Positions 38,058 to 46,332 of a stretch of DNA of 64,000 nucleotides are shown here, piece after piece. Position numbers and translations under genes: made by a program. The first letter of the stretch is position 1. Every line of letters starts with the position of its first letter. The stretch is from contig NZ_MSCW01000005.1 of the NCBI RefSeq assembly GCF_001981305.1, positions 1 to 64,000 of the forward strand. The letters run 5' to 3'. The notes below the pieces were generated by a model. It was not told the origin of the DNA. It worked only from the letters and a program-made list of their open reading frames with translations, and searched no databases. Origin of the DNA: Marinobacter lutaoensis (GTDB lineage Bacteria > Pseudomonadota > Gammaproteobacteria > Pseudomonadales > Oleiphilaceae).

Positions 38058-39557
38058 ATGTCCCGTTTGCTTATCGTTGTCGACCGCGCCAAGGATTGGG
38101 CGCCGTATTACCCCAGCGAGGATGTGCTGACGTTCGACCAGTATCTTCAGTACGCTTCGCCGGCGACCGGGCGGGTGCGGGTCATCAACCTGTGCCAGAG
38201 TTCGAAGTACCTCAGCAAGGGCTATTACTGTTCACTGCTGGCCGAGGCGCGTGGACACAATGTGGTGCCCTCCGTTATGACCCTCAATGATCTGAGCCGC
38301 AAAGGGTTGTTTTCCCTGCAGCTCGATGAGCTGGACCGCCCGGTGGTGCGCTGGCTGGAAAAGGCGGGGGCGGTGATCGAACCGGCAGCGGATGAGCGGG
38401 AGGCCACCCACGAGGTCCGTGTGCGCAGCTTTTTTGGGCAGGTGGCCCAGCCGGAGTTGAAACTGGTGGCCCGGGCCCTGTTCGAACGGTTTCCCTGTCC
38501 GATTCTGGAGATCGTCTTCAAGCGCCGGAAACAGTGGCAAATCGATTCCCTGCGGCCGGGAGCGCCCAGCGAGCTGGACGAATCGGAGCAGGACCAGTTC
38601 GCCGCCGCTCTGGATCGTTTCAGCAGCATTGTCTGGCGTAAGCCCCGTTCCCGGCGCCGGTACCGGTTTGATCTGGCGGTGCTGGTGAATCCGGAGGAGG
38701 AGCTGCCCCCCAGCGACGAGACGGCGTTGAAACGGTTCGAGCGGGCTGGCCGCAAGCTCGGCATCAACGTCGAGCGGATTACCCGGCGCGACTATATGCG
38801 CCTGCCCGAGTACGACGGGCTGTTCATCCGGGAAACCACGGCCATCGACCACCACACCTACCGCTTTGCCCGCAAGGCGGAAGCGGAAGGCATGGTGGTC
38901 ATCGACGATCCGGTGTCGATCCTGCGTTGTACCAACAAGGTTTTCCTGGCGGACCTGCTCAAGAACAACAAGGTGCCGACCCCGAAAACCCTGATCCTGT
39001 CCAAGGACCAAAAGGACGCCGTGGCCCGTGTGGTGACGGAACTGGGGCTGCCGGTGGTGATCAAGATTCCGGATGGCGCCTTCTCGCGTGGTGTGATCAA
39101 GGCCCGGGACGAGGCCGAACTCGCCTCCGGGCTCAAGTCGCTGTTCCGGCAGTCGGCCCTGGTCCTGGCTCAGGAGTATTTCTACACCGAGTACGACTGG
39201 CGCATCGGTGTGCTGGGCGGGCGTGCCATCTATGCCTGCAAGTACATGATGGTGAAGGGCCACTGGCAGATCTACCAGCATGGCGAGTCGCGGGTGGAAA
39301 GCGGCGGATTCGAGACCCTGCCGACCTACGAAGTGCCCCGCAACGTGATCCAGGCGGCCCTGAACGCTACCCGTCTGATCGGTAACGGCCTGTATGGGGT
39401 GGACATCAAGCAGTCCGGGAATCGGGTCGCGGTGATCGAGGTCAACGACAACCCGAGCATTGATTCTGGCGTGGAGGACAAGTTCCTTGGCGGCGAACTG
39501 TATACCCTGATCATGCAGGAGTTCCTGACCCGCATGGAAGACAAGCGCCGGGGGTAA
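38058..39557 (+). CDS. RimK-like ATP-grasp ligase with RLAN-type N-terminal domain
   Basis: 499-aa protein. The N-terminal 190 or so residues (LLIVVDRAKDWAPYYPSEDV...) resemble the RimK-like ATP-grasp N-terminal domain; the rest is an ATP-grasp fold of the RimK group. It contains NKVFLADLLKNNKVPTPKT, VIKIPDGAFSRGV (glycine-rich loop) and the Mg-binding end VIEVNDNPSIDSGVED. Members join an amino acid to a carboxylate using ATP; RimK itself adds glutamate to ribosomal protein S6. The true substrate of this subfamily is not known to me. ATG 38058 has AGGGAGG 10 nt upstream. It reads away from the GNAT-C39 gene over a 199-bp shared intergenic region, which suggests joint function and possibly joint control. 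Confidence 0.85.
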   Translation: MSRLLIVVDRAKDWAPYYPSEDVLTFDQYLQYASPATGRVRVINLCQSSKYLSKGYYCSLLAEARGHNVVPSVMTLNDLSRKGLFSLQLDELDRPVVRWLEKAGAVIEPAADEREATHEVRVRSFFGQVAQPELKLVARALFERFPCPILEIVFKRRKQWQIDSLRPGAPSELDESEQDQFAAALDRFSSIVWRKPRSRRRYRFDLAVLVNPEEELPPSDETALKRFERAGRKLGINVERITRRDYMRLPEYDGLFIRETTAIDHHTYRFARKAEAEGMVVIDDPVSILRCTNKVFLADLLKNNKVPTPKTLILSKDQKDAVARVVTELGLPVVIKIPDGAFSRGVIKARDEAELASGLKSLFRQSALVLAQEYFYTEYDWRIGVLGGRAIYACKYMMVKGHWQIYQHGESRVESGGFETLPTYEVPRNVIQAALNATRLIGNGLYGVDIKQSGNRVAVIEVNDNPSIDSGVEDKFLGGELYTLIMQEFLTRMEDKRRG

Positions 39558-39563
39558 GCCGCC

Positions 39564-40709
39564 TCAGCCTCCGGCGATCCAGATGCGCACACTGCCAAAC
39601 CAGGGGTGGTGTGCGAGCCTGTCGTGAATGGTGTCGCAGCTGACTCCCTCGGCCTGCTCCTGGCTGTCGAAAAACAGTTCGATGTAGACCCTGTTTTTCA
39701 GGTAGTGCAGGCGCAGGCGGTGGTCGCCCGGGAGATCCCGGCCCAGGGTTTCCGACAGCAGTGCCCTGAGTTCGCCCCGGGGCGGGGCCGGGTGGTTGGC
39801 GGCCGGGTTCGCCTCGTCGTTTTCGGTGTCGATGTGAAAGTTGATGTCGCGGATGCCCGGCAGGGCCTCGCGCATCCGTGCCACCACTTCCATGCCAATC
39901 TGGTGGCCTTCGGACACGCTGATATCGGGGGGGACTACGAGATGAACATCCAGCAGAATGTCGTGGCCCATCCGCCGGCTGCGCAGCTCATGCAGATTGC
40001 GTACACCCTCGGTGCCGAGCGCGATGGCCCGAAGCCGTTGCGTGTCCTCCCGGGACAGGCCGGTATCCACCAGCTCCTTGACGCTATCCCAGGTGAATTT
40101 CCAGCCGATGTGGACGATGATGACGGCAATGACAATGGCGGCCAGCACATCCAGCCAGATCCACCCGAGCATGGCACCGGCGGTGGACGCCAGTACCACG
40201 ACCGAGGAAAAGGCATCGGTGCGGCTGTGCCAGGCGTTGGCGATGATCAGATCGGAACGGATACGCTCGCCGACACGGCGGGTGTAACGGTAGATCCACT
40301 CCTTGCCGGCCACCGACAGGCCGGCGGCGACCAGCACCGGCCATTCCGGAACCGTGTCCAGTCCGCCTTCCAGCAGGCGCAGAACGTTTTCCCAGGCCAG
40401 CGCTGCGCCCACCGCGATCAGGATACTGCCCAGCAGCAGGGTACCGAAGGTCTCGATGCGTTGGTGGCCATACGGGTGGTTGTCGTCCGGTGCCTGCCGG
40501 GAAACCTTCATCACCGCGAGCACGACCAAGTCCGATGCCACATCGGTAAACGAGTGTACGCCGTCGACGATCAGTGCCTGGGAGTGAAACAGGGCGCCCG
40601 CCACCACTTTCAGGGCGCCAAGCGCGGCATCGAGTACCATGCCGATGAGGGTGACCCGGGTGGCGGCGTGACTTTCCTCTGCGAGGGTGTGCTGCTGGCT
40701 GGGACTCAA
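39564..40709 (-). CDS. Cation diffusion facilitator metal transporter
   Basis: Inner-membrane antiporter of the CDF family that exports divalent metals such as Zn2+, Fe2+ or Mn2+ against protons. From TTG 40707-40709 it is 381 aa. About six helices are seen, with metal-site segments VDGVHSFTDVASDLVV and HPYGHQRIETFGTLL, and a cytoplasmic ferredoxin-like domain (HDILLDVHLVVPPDISV). A C-terminal extension (about 85 residues) adds a second soluble part. The TTG is preferred since AGGAG lies 5 nt before it; the frame is open to 40817 with an ATG that has no such site. Metal specificity cannot be read from the sequence. Confidence 0.88.
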   Translation of the reverse strand: MSPSQQHTLAEESHAATRVTLIGMVLDAALGALKVVAGALFHSQALIVDGVHSFTDVASDLVVLAVMKVSRQAPDDNHPYGHQRIETFGTLLLGSILIAVGAALAWENVLRLLEGGLDTVPEWPVLVAAGLSVAGKEWIYRYTRRVGERIRSDLIIANAWHSRTDAFSSVVVLASTAGAMLGWIWLDVLAAIVIAVIIVHIGWKFTWDSVKELVDTGLSREDTQRLRAIALGTEGVRNLHELRSRRMGHDILLDVHLVVPPDISVSEGHQIGMEVVARMREALPGIRDINFHIDTENDEANPAANHPAPPRGELRALLSETLGRDLPGDHRLRLHYLKNRVYIELFFDSQEQAEGVSCDTIHDRLAHHPWFGSVRIWIAGG

Positions 40710-41124
40710 GGGGACTCCTGTCGCGGGGGTGGTTTCGGAGATGAACCCTCGCAGTATATCGCTAAAGACGCCGGTTTTTGGAACCCTCTCCGTCCGATCA
40801 CGCGCGGTGTTATGCACATGGTTGCAGTTCGGTGACTTTGGCCCAAGAATCGCTCGTTGTTGGTCTGAATCGTCTTGACATTGGTAACTTGCTGAAAATA
40901 AAGGTTAATTTGACTGATCAAAAAATGACCAATTTGTAGACTGGCGCGGTTATCAAGGGATCGCAACGCTTGCCCCGGGATTTTCAACAGGGTTATCCAC
41001 AGAATCCGTGGAAAAGGTCACGGGAAGTTAATGTGTCAGTCATTTAGGCGCAAAAAAAACGCAACAGGGGATGCTGTGGAAAACTTTCGGTATACTCCGC
41101 AGCTGTTTTTCTGGGAGATGTTCG
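40710..41124. other. A+T-rich control region between the CDF gene and pyrD, with DnaA-box-like sites
   Basis: This 415-bp gap carries the promoters of two divergent genes and no convincing ORF. At 40875-40880 TTGACA is followed after 17 bp by ATAAAG (40898-40903), a plausible plus-strand promoter for pyrD. A perfect DnaA 9-mer TTATCCACA lies at 40993-41001. A second box-like TGTGGAAAA (inverse of TTTTCCACA) lies at 41075-41083, and a one-mismatch variant lies near 41007. The segment 40880-40940 is markedly A+T-rich compared with its surroundings. Confidence 0.5.
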
Positions 41125-42156
41125 ATGTACGGTCTGATTCGCACTCTGCTTTTCCGACTCCCGCCGGAGCCCGCACACAACCTGGCCCTGAACGCACTGG
41201 ACCTGGCCCACACACTGGGTCTGCTGCGCGCCCTGACGCCGGATGTGGCACCCTGTCCGGTTCGCGCGATGGGGCTGGAGTTTCCCAATCCGGTGGGGCT
41301 GGCGGCTGGGCTGGACAAGAATGCGGACCACCTGGATGCCCTGGGTGACCTCGGCTTCGGATTCATCGAAGTGGGTACGGTGACACCGCGCCCGCAGCCC
41401 GGCAATCCGAAGCCGCGCCTGTTCCGGCTGCCGGAGCATCAAGCCATCATCAATCGCATGGGGTTTAATAACGAGGGGCTGGAGCATCTTCTGACACGAG
41501 TGCGCCGGCGCCGTTACCAGGGCATCCTCGGAATTAATGTGGGCAAGAACAAGGACACCCCCAACGAGGATTCGGAACGGGATTACCGTGCCGGAATCGA
41601 AGCGGTGTATCCGGTGGCGGACTACATCACCGTCAATGTGTCCTCTCCCAATACTCCGGGACTCCGGGATCTCCAGTTCGGTGACTCCCTCAAGCGTCTG
41701 CTGTCGGCCATCAAGGAACAGCAGGGGCGCTCCCAGCAACAGACCGGTCGGTACGTACCCATTGCCGTGAAAATCGCTCCGGACATGGACGAAGCGGGCA
41801 TACGCTTTGTGGCGGGCGCGCTGCTGGAAACGGGGCTGGACGGTGTGATCGCCACCAATACCACCATTCGCCGGGAAGCGGTGGCCGGGCACCGTCATGG
41901 GGCGGAAGCCGGCGGTTTGAGCGGCGCGCCGGTTCGGGATGCCTCGCTGTCGGTGATTCGGGGCCTGTACGCGGAGCTGGGGGATCGGCTGCCGATCATT
42001 GGGGTTGGCGGCATTACCGATGGCGAGAGTGCAGCGGAGAAGGTGCGGGCCGGAGCCAGGCTGGTGCAACTCTACACGGGGTTCATTTACCGGGGGCCGA
42101 CCCTGATCGGGGAGTCGGTGGAAGCCATCCGGCGGGCGTTGACGGCGGCCGAGTAG
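41125..42156 (+). CDS. pyrD: Dihydroorotate dehydrogenase (quinone)
   Basis: Class 2 membrane-associated FMN enzyme oxidising dihydroorotate to orotate with quinone. The 343-aa protein begins with the amphipathic helix [19 protein letters not shown]. It shows [62 protein letters not shown] with the catalytic serine, and GVGGI near the end. GGGAG lies 7 nt before the ATG at 41125; an earlier in-frame ATG at 41071 has none. A short hairpin follows. Confidence 0.96.
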   Translation: MYGLIRTLLFRLPPEPAHNLALNALDLAHTLGLLRALTPDVAPCPVRAMGLEFPNPVGLAAGLDKNADHLDALGDLGFGFIEVGTVTPRPQPGNPKPRLFRLPEHQAIINRMGFNNEGLEHLLTRVRRRRYQGILGINVGKNKDTPNEDSERDYRAGIEAVYPVADYITVNVSSPNTPGLRDLQFGDSLKRLLSAIKEQQGRSQQQTGRYVPIAVKIAPDMDEAGIRFVAGALLETGLDGVIATNTTIRREAVAGHRHGAEAGGLSGAPVRDASLSVIRGLYAELGDRLPIIGVGGITDGESAAEKVRAGARLVQLYTGFIYRGPTLIGESVEAIRRALTAAE

Positions 42157-42165
42157 AAAAAGGAT

Positions 42166-42186
42166 GGGCCCGCCTAGCGGGCCCTT
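42166..42186 (+). terminator. Hairpin after pyrD
   Basis: GGGCCCGC (42166-42173) and GCGGGCCC (42177-42184) form a perfect 8-bp stem with a 3-nt loop, 9 nt after the pyrD stop, with only TT after it. A second hairpin, ACGGGGC (42223-42229) with GCCCCGT (42235-42241), may end rmf on the other strand. The rest of 42187-42340 shows nothing further. Confidence 0.55.
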
Positions 42187-42340
42187 GCAGGGAATAAACC
42201 CCGTTGCGCTTCCTCGCATGGTACGGGGCGGGAGGCCCCGTTTGGGTTGCTTGGTGACTGCGTTGAACTGCTTCGTTTGTGTGTTGCGTTGAGTTCAAAA
42301 AGATCAGGTTTTGGACCGGGCCACCATTTAGCTAGGAGGT

Positions 42341-42550
42341 CTAGGAGGTAATGGTGGCCAGCTTGTGAATTCCGGAGACGCCGATCATGCCCTCCCAGTT
42401 GTCTTGTCGGCCTTCGCGCCACCCGTTCAGCCATTCCTGCCGGACATCCGGCTGTTCGACCGGGCAGCTGTCTTTGGATTTACCGGACACGCCGGCGAGG
42501 TATCCCCGCTTGAATGCACGAGCGTACATGTCTCTTTTCTGTCTTTTCAT
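42341..42550 (-). CDS. rmf: Ribosome modulation factor
   Basis: 69-aa stationary-phase protein that pairs 70S ribosomes into inactive 100S dimers. The start MKRQKRDMYARAFKRGYLAG and the core LNGWREGRQDNWEGMIG are the family signature. ATG 42548-42550 is preferred, with GAGGGA about 5 nt upstream; a GTG start four codons earlier is open. Its place between pyrD and rlmKL, antisense to both, matches Pseudomonas relatives. Confidence 0.93.
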   Translation of the reverse strand: MKRQKRDMYARAFKRGYLAGVSGKSKDSCPVEQPDVRQEWLNGWREGRQDNWEGMIGVSGIHKLATITS

Positions 42551-42894
42551 GCCGTCCCTCACTGATGGTTAACAGAAGTGGGGTGCCGGTACCCAACACC
42601 CGCGTACCCAGCCCAGGCCATGACAATGGGTCCTTGTCGTGTGTCACACGGAGACATCCCCCTATTGCCAGTTCTGGCCAGAGCCGTCAGGATCCTGTTA
42701 ACGGAGGCTTTTCAGGCCTCCGGAACGACGCGTCAATTACAAGGTAGAACGAACCCTCGGCGGCTGTACACTATTTATTTCATCTAGATGACGCTTCTCT
42801 TATAGGTGGATGAAATAAAAATGACGCGTTAGCGGTAGAATGGCCGCGAAATCGGAAACTTAGCCTGACCCTTACTGAACACCAGGAGACCTCC
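42551..42894. other. rmf-rlmKL intergenic region with inverted repeats
   Basis: 344-bp divergent promoter region with no supported ORF. It contains CGGAGGC / GCCTCCG (42702-42708 / 42716-42722), a 7-bp hairpin. It also has a perfect 11-bp inverted repeat, TTTATTTCATC (42774-42784) with GATGAAATAAA (42809-42819), around a 24-bp centre. Inside the left arm region CATCTAGATG (42781-42790) is itself a palindrome, and ATGACGC occurs twice (42788-42794, 42821-42827). I cannot place either promoter with confidence. Confidence 0.45.
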
Positions 42895-45084
42895 TTGTCC
42901 GACTGTGTCTTTTTTGTAACCTGCCCCAAGGGCGTCGAGTACCTGCTGGCCGACGAGCTCCAGTCGTTCGGGTTGGAGCCCACCCGCAACGCTCCGGCTG
43001 GTGTCTGGGCCCAGGGCGATCTGGCGGCGGGCTATCGGGCCTGCCTGTGGTCCCGCCTGGCCAATCGTGTGGTGCTGCACCTGGCGGAGGTGGACGCCAG
43101 CCGCGACGAACGCCTCTATGAGGGCGTGCTGGGGATGCCCTGGCCGTCCCATATTCCCGCCCAGGGCAGCTTCCGGGTGTCCTTCTTTGGGCAGAACCGT
43201 GTCATCCGCAACACCCAGTATGGTGCCCAGCGAGTCAAGGACGGGATTGTCGACGCCTTTCGCGCCGCTGGCCTGCCGCGGCCATCGGTGGCAACCCGGC
43301 AGCCGGATGTCACTGTGGCCGCGCGCCTGACCCGGGACCGCCTGTCCCTGGGGATCGACCTGAGCGGACACAGCCTGCACATGCGGGGTTACCGGACCGA
43401 CAAGGGCGTGGCGCCGCTGAAGGAGAATCTCGCGGCGGCCTTGCTGCTGCGGGCCGGATGGCCTGAAATTGCCGCCGAGGGGGGCGATTTCGTGGACCCG
43501 ATGTGCGGCTCCGGAACTCTGCTGATCGAAGCGGCCATGATGGTGCTGGACATCGCCCCGGGGCGGCGTCAGGAACACTTTGGTTTCGAGCGTTGGCTTG
43601 GGCATCAGCCGGAGACCTGGCTGGCACTGCGGCAGGAGGCGGAGCGTCGAGCACATGAGGGTCGCCAGAGGCGGCTGCCGAAGATCGTCGGCTACGATCA
43701 GGACTCCCGGGTCATCGCCACCGCTTGGCGCAATATTCAGCGCGCCGGCCTGGACGGGGTGGTGCATGTGGAGGCGCGTCCGGTGGCGGAGTTTCGGCTT
43801 GACGGCGAGCACGCCCATCGCGGCCTGATGCTGACCAACCCGCCCTATGGCGAGCGGCTTGGCGAGCGCTCCGAGCTGTCCGGCCTCTACCGCGCCTTGG
43901 GCGAAGCCGCCCGGAACGCGTTGCCCGGGTGGCGGCTGGGCGTGTTCACCGGCGTGCCCGAGTTCGGCAAGTCCATTGGCCTGCGCAGCTTCAAACAGTA
44001 CCGCTTCTTTAACGGCAAGCTGCCGACTCAGCTGCTGCTGTTCGAGGTGACGGAGGAAAATCTCCGACCCTCGGTGGACCCGGACGAAACCGGCGAGATC
44101 CGGCCCCGCATCGTCAACGAGGCCCGCGCCGAGATGCTGCGCAACCGGCTGCGCAAGAACCTCAAGACCCTTGGTCAGTGGGCCCGCAAGCAGGGGATTG
44201 GCTGTTACCGTCTGTACGATGCCGACATGCCGGAATACGCGTTGGCGGTGGATCTGTACGAAGGGCGGGTGCACGTGCAGGAGTACGTTGCCCCCAAATC
44301 CGTCGACGCCCGGGCGGCCCGTGAACGCTTGTCGGAGGCGCTGGCGGTGATACCGGAGGTGCTGGGGGTCGAGCCTGCGGCCATGGTGTGCAAGCAGCGC
44401 CAGCGCCAGACCGGCACCCGCCAGTACGAGAAGCAGGATGCCACCGGTGAATTCTTCACGGTGCACGAGCATGGCTGTGCGCTGCGGGTCAATCTGCGGG
44501 ACTATCTGGATACCGGCCTGTTTCTGGATCATCGGCCGGTCCGCCACTGGATCCAGCAACACGCCCGGGGCCGCCGTTTTCTCAACCTGTTTTGTTACAC
44601 CGGTGCCGCCACGGTACACGCCGCTGTCGGCGGAGCCTCAGGCTCACTGAGCCTGGACCTATCGAAAACCTATGTGAACTGGGCCCGGGAGAACCTGGCG
44701 CTGAACGGGGCCGACCCAAGGGCGCACCGGGTGGAGCAGGCGGATTGTCTGGCCTGGCTGGCCGAGCCGCCGCAGCCGGGGCAGATGTTCGACCTGATCT
44801 TCATGGATCCGCCCACCTTCTCGAATTCGGCCCGCATGGACGGCGTGCTGGATGTCCAGCGCGATCATGTCGCCCTGGTGCGGGGGGCCATGCGCCGACT
44901 GGCGGATGACGGCCTGCTGATTTTCTCGAACAACTTCCGGCGGTTTCAGCTGGCCGGGGAGTTGGAGGCGGAATTCGAGATTCGGGAGGTGTCCCGGCAA
45001 ACCCTCGACCGGGATTTCCAGCGTAACCCCCGCATCCACCGCTGCTGGCACATCCGCCACAGGAGGCGTGATCAGAACTCGTAA
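42895..45084 (+). CDS. rlmKL: 23S rRNA m2G2445 / m7G2069 methyltransferase RlmKL
   Basis: Fused double methyltransferase acting on domain V of 23S rRNA during 50S assembly. It is 729 aa. A THUMP domain comes first (about 45-160). The RlmL part follows with FVDPMCGSGTLLIEAA and the NPPY-type motif (LTNPPYGERLG) for m2G. The RlmK part carries FLNLFCYTGAATVHAA and FMDPPTFSNS, with C-terminal FSNNFRRFQL. The start is TTG 42895, with AGGAG 6 nt upstream; no ATG lies near the conserved start SDCVFFVTCPKGVE. It tail-overlaps the convergent outer-membrane gene by 13 bp. Confidence 0.95.
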   Translation: MSDCVFFVTCPKGVEYLLADELQSFGLEPTRNAPAGVWAQGDLAAGYRACLWSRLANRVVLHLAEVDASRDERLYEGVLGMPWPSHIPAQGSFRVSFFGQNRVIRNTQYGAQRVKDGIVDAFRAAGLPRPSVATRQPDVTVAARLTRDRLSLGIDLSGHSLHMRGYRTDKGVAPLKENLAAALLLRAGWPEIAAEGGDFVDPMCGSGTLLIEAAMMVLDIAPGRRQEHFGFERWLGHQPETWLALRQEAERRAHEGRQRRLPKIVGYDQDSRVIATAWRNIQRAGLDGVVHVEARPVAEFRLDGEHAHRGLMLTNPPYGERLGERSELSGLYRALGEAARNALPGWRLGVFTGVPEFGKSIGLRSFKQYRFFNGKLPTQLLLFEVTEENLRPSVDPDETGEIRPRIVNEARAEMLRNRLRKNLKTLGQWARKQGIGCYRLYDADMPEYALAVDLYEGRVHVQEYVAPKSVDARAARERLSEALAVIPEVLGVEPAAMVCKQRQRQTGTRQYEKQDATGEFFTVHEHGCALRVNLRDYLDTGLFLDHRPVRHWIQQHARGRRFLNLFCYTGAATVHAAVGGASGSLSLDLSKTYVNWARENLALNGADPRAHRVEQADCLAWLAEPPQPGQMFDLIFMDPPTFSNSARMDGVLDVQRDHVALVRGAMRRLADDGLLIFSNNFRRFQLAGELEAEFEIREVSRQTLDRDFQRNPRIHRCWHIRHRRRDQNS

Positions 45085-45677
45085 CGGAGCCCGCCCGAGA
45101 ACTGGAAGCTGTCGATATTGCTGCGGGTGTCCTTGAACAGCTTGCCGCCTTCGACCACCAGGTAGGTGTTGATCATGACCTGGAAGTCGAGCCCCGCGAG
45201 CCAGCCGGTGCTGAAGGCGCTTTCCGGAACGTCATCGAGTGCACGGTAGGGGCTGTTCCGGCTGTCCTCCGGGTGTCCGAGGTGGGCGCTGCCCCGCACG
45301 TAGGAAAAGCCGAACTGGCCGTAGATGTTGGCGTAGTCGGTCACCGGGTAGTGCAGGCCGAGGTACCAGCTGCCGTAATAGTCCACGGACAGGCTGAGAT
45401 CGCTGTCCGGGACCTCGGCGTCCTGAATGCCGGCGCCGAGACGGATCTCGGCGTGGAACAGATCGGTCAGATGACCACCGATGACCAGGGTGCTGGCGTT
45501 GCCCCAGGCACGCTCCGAATAGGGGCCGATGGTGCGGTGGTTGATGGCGGTGGCCAGCAGCCCGATGTAGTGCCTGTCCGAACGGGGCGGGGTGTCCTGG
45601 GCGTCGGCGGCGGGGCTGATCAGGGTCGCGACCAGAAGGAGCGGGGCGAGCGCGCCGGCATGGGGGGCCTGGGTCAT
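45072..45677 (-). CDS. Predicted outer-membrane beta-barrel protein
   Basis: 201-aa protein of unknown function. It has a signal peptide (MTQAPHAGALAPLLLVA..., likely cut after ADA near residue 26). Alternating beta-strand segments follow (LSVDYYGSWYLGLHYPV, NIYGQFGFSYV) and it ends YEF, with the aromatic C-terminal residue typical of barrels inserted by BamA. ATG 45675-45677 has AGGAAA upstream; an in-frame ATG at 45713 would extend the N terminus without a good site. No partner is evident. Confidence 0.65.
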   Translation of the reverse strand: MTQAPHAGALAPLLLVATLISPAADAQDTPPRSDRHYIGLLATAINHRTIGPYSERAWGNASTLVIGGHLTDLFHAEIRLGAGIQDAEVPDSDLSLSVDYYGSWYLGLHYPVTDYANIYGQFGFSYVRGSAHLGHPEDSRNSPYRALDDVPESAFSTGWLAGLDFQVMINTYLVVEGGKLFKDTRSNIDSFQFSGGLRYEF

Positions 45678-45779
45678 GGCGTTTCGGTTTCCTGAGATGC
45701 TGAGCACAGGCACCGATTCTGCCGTGTGTAACGGTATGTTACGTGGATCCGCGTCACACTTCCCGGTGACCGGAAACGG

Positions 45780-46265
45780 TCAATAACCCTCCAGCAGCCC
45801 TTCTTCCTTTGCCAGTAGAAGCAGGGCGTAGACGCCGTTTTCCGGCAGCTGCGGCTCCAGCCCTTCCTCGAACAGGAGTTGCCGGCGCCGGTCTTCCAGA
45901 GCATGGGCGTCCCGGTGGGTAATCAGGTCGCTGATCGGCGCGATTTCAAAGGGCGCTTCCTGGCGCACCGCGCCGAAGATGAGGTCCACCAGGATCTCGT
46001 CCGGGTCCAGCCCGTCGACGTATACGGTTTCGTCGGGCAGGTCCTCGTGCAGTTCCCGGGCCAGTTCGATCAGCGGCACGCCCTGTTCCCGCAGGTAGAA
46101 CAGGTCGACATCGCCCAGGTCGCCGTCGTCCGGCAGCCAGCTTTCCTCCGGCGCGATCACGACGGTTTTCATGCGACCGTCCGCCAGGGACCAAGCCATG
46201 GCCACGGGAAACAGCGCATCGTCGGTCTGACAGTATTCAATGTCGAGGAATCGGGGCAGTGACAA
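45780..46265 (-). CDS. Conserved-looking 161-aa protein, possible exonuclease-like fold
   Basis: I do not recognise the family with certainty. The start FLDIEY (Asp8, Glu10) looks like the ExoI DxE motif of DnaQ-type 3'-5' exonucleases. Asp-rich VYVDGLDPDEIL (Asp84-Asp89) would sit where ExoII is expected, and HRDAHALED (His117-Asp125) resembles ExoIII, though the His-Asp spacing is one residue off the classical pattern. The whole is acidic with no membrane segment. It is divergent from the aminopeptidase gene and separated by 67 bp. Confidence 0.55.
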   Translation of the reverse strand: MSLPRFLDIEYCQTDDALFPVAMAWSLADGRMKTVVIAPEESWLPDDGDLGDVDLFYLREQGVPLIELARELHEDLPDETVYVDGLDPDEILVDLIFGAVRQEAPFEIAPISDLITHRDAHALEDRRRQLLFEEGLEPQLPENGVYALLLLAKEEGLLEGY

Positions 46266-46291
46266 GGTTGTCTCCGGTGTTGATGAACGAC

Positions 46292-46300
46292 TGGTATACT
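46292..46300 (+). promoter_or_regulatory. Candidate extended -10 promoter of the aminopeptidase gene
   Basis: TGGTATACT (46292-46300) has TG-N plus a near-consensus TATACT, 32 nt upstream of the ATG at 46333, in the short divergent gap. No good -35 is present, as allowed for extended -10 promoters. Confidence 0.4.
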
Positions 46301-46332
46301 GGAGCGGCCATTATCAATCAATCAGGGGCATC

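Noticed and set aside
40710..41124. A chromosomal replication origin
   Set aside because: Few boxes, no dnaA, dnaN or rpmH nearby and no A+T-rich 13-mer series; a regulatory or titration site is more likely.
42334..42353. Two AGGAGGT sequences followed by an ATG on the plus strand
   Set aside because: Only a 5-codon reading frame follows, and the bases are fully explained by the last codons and stop of rmf on the other strand.
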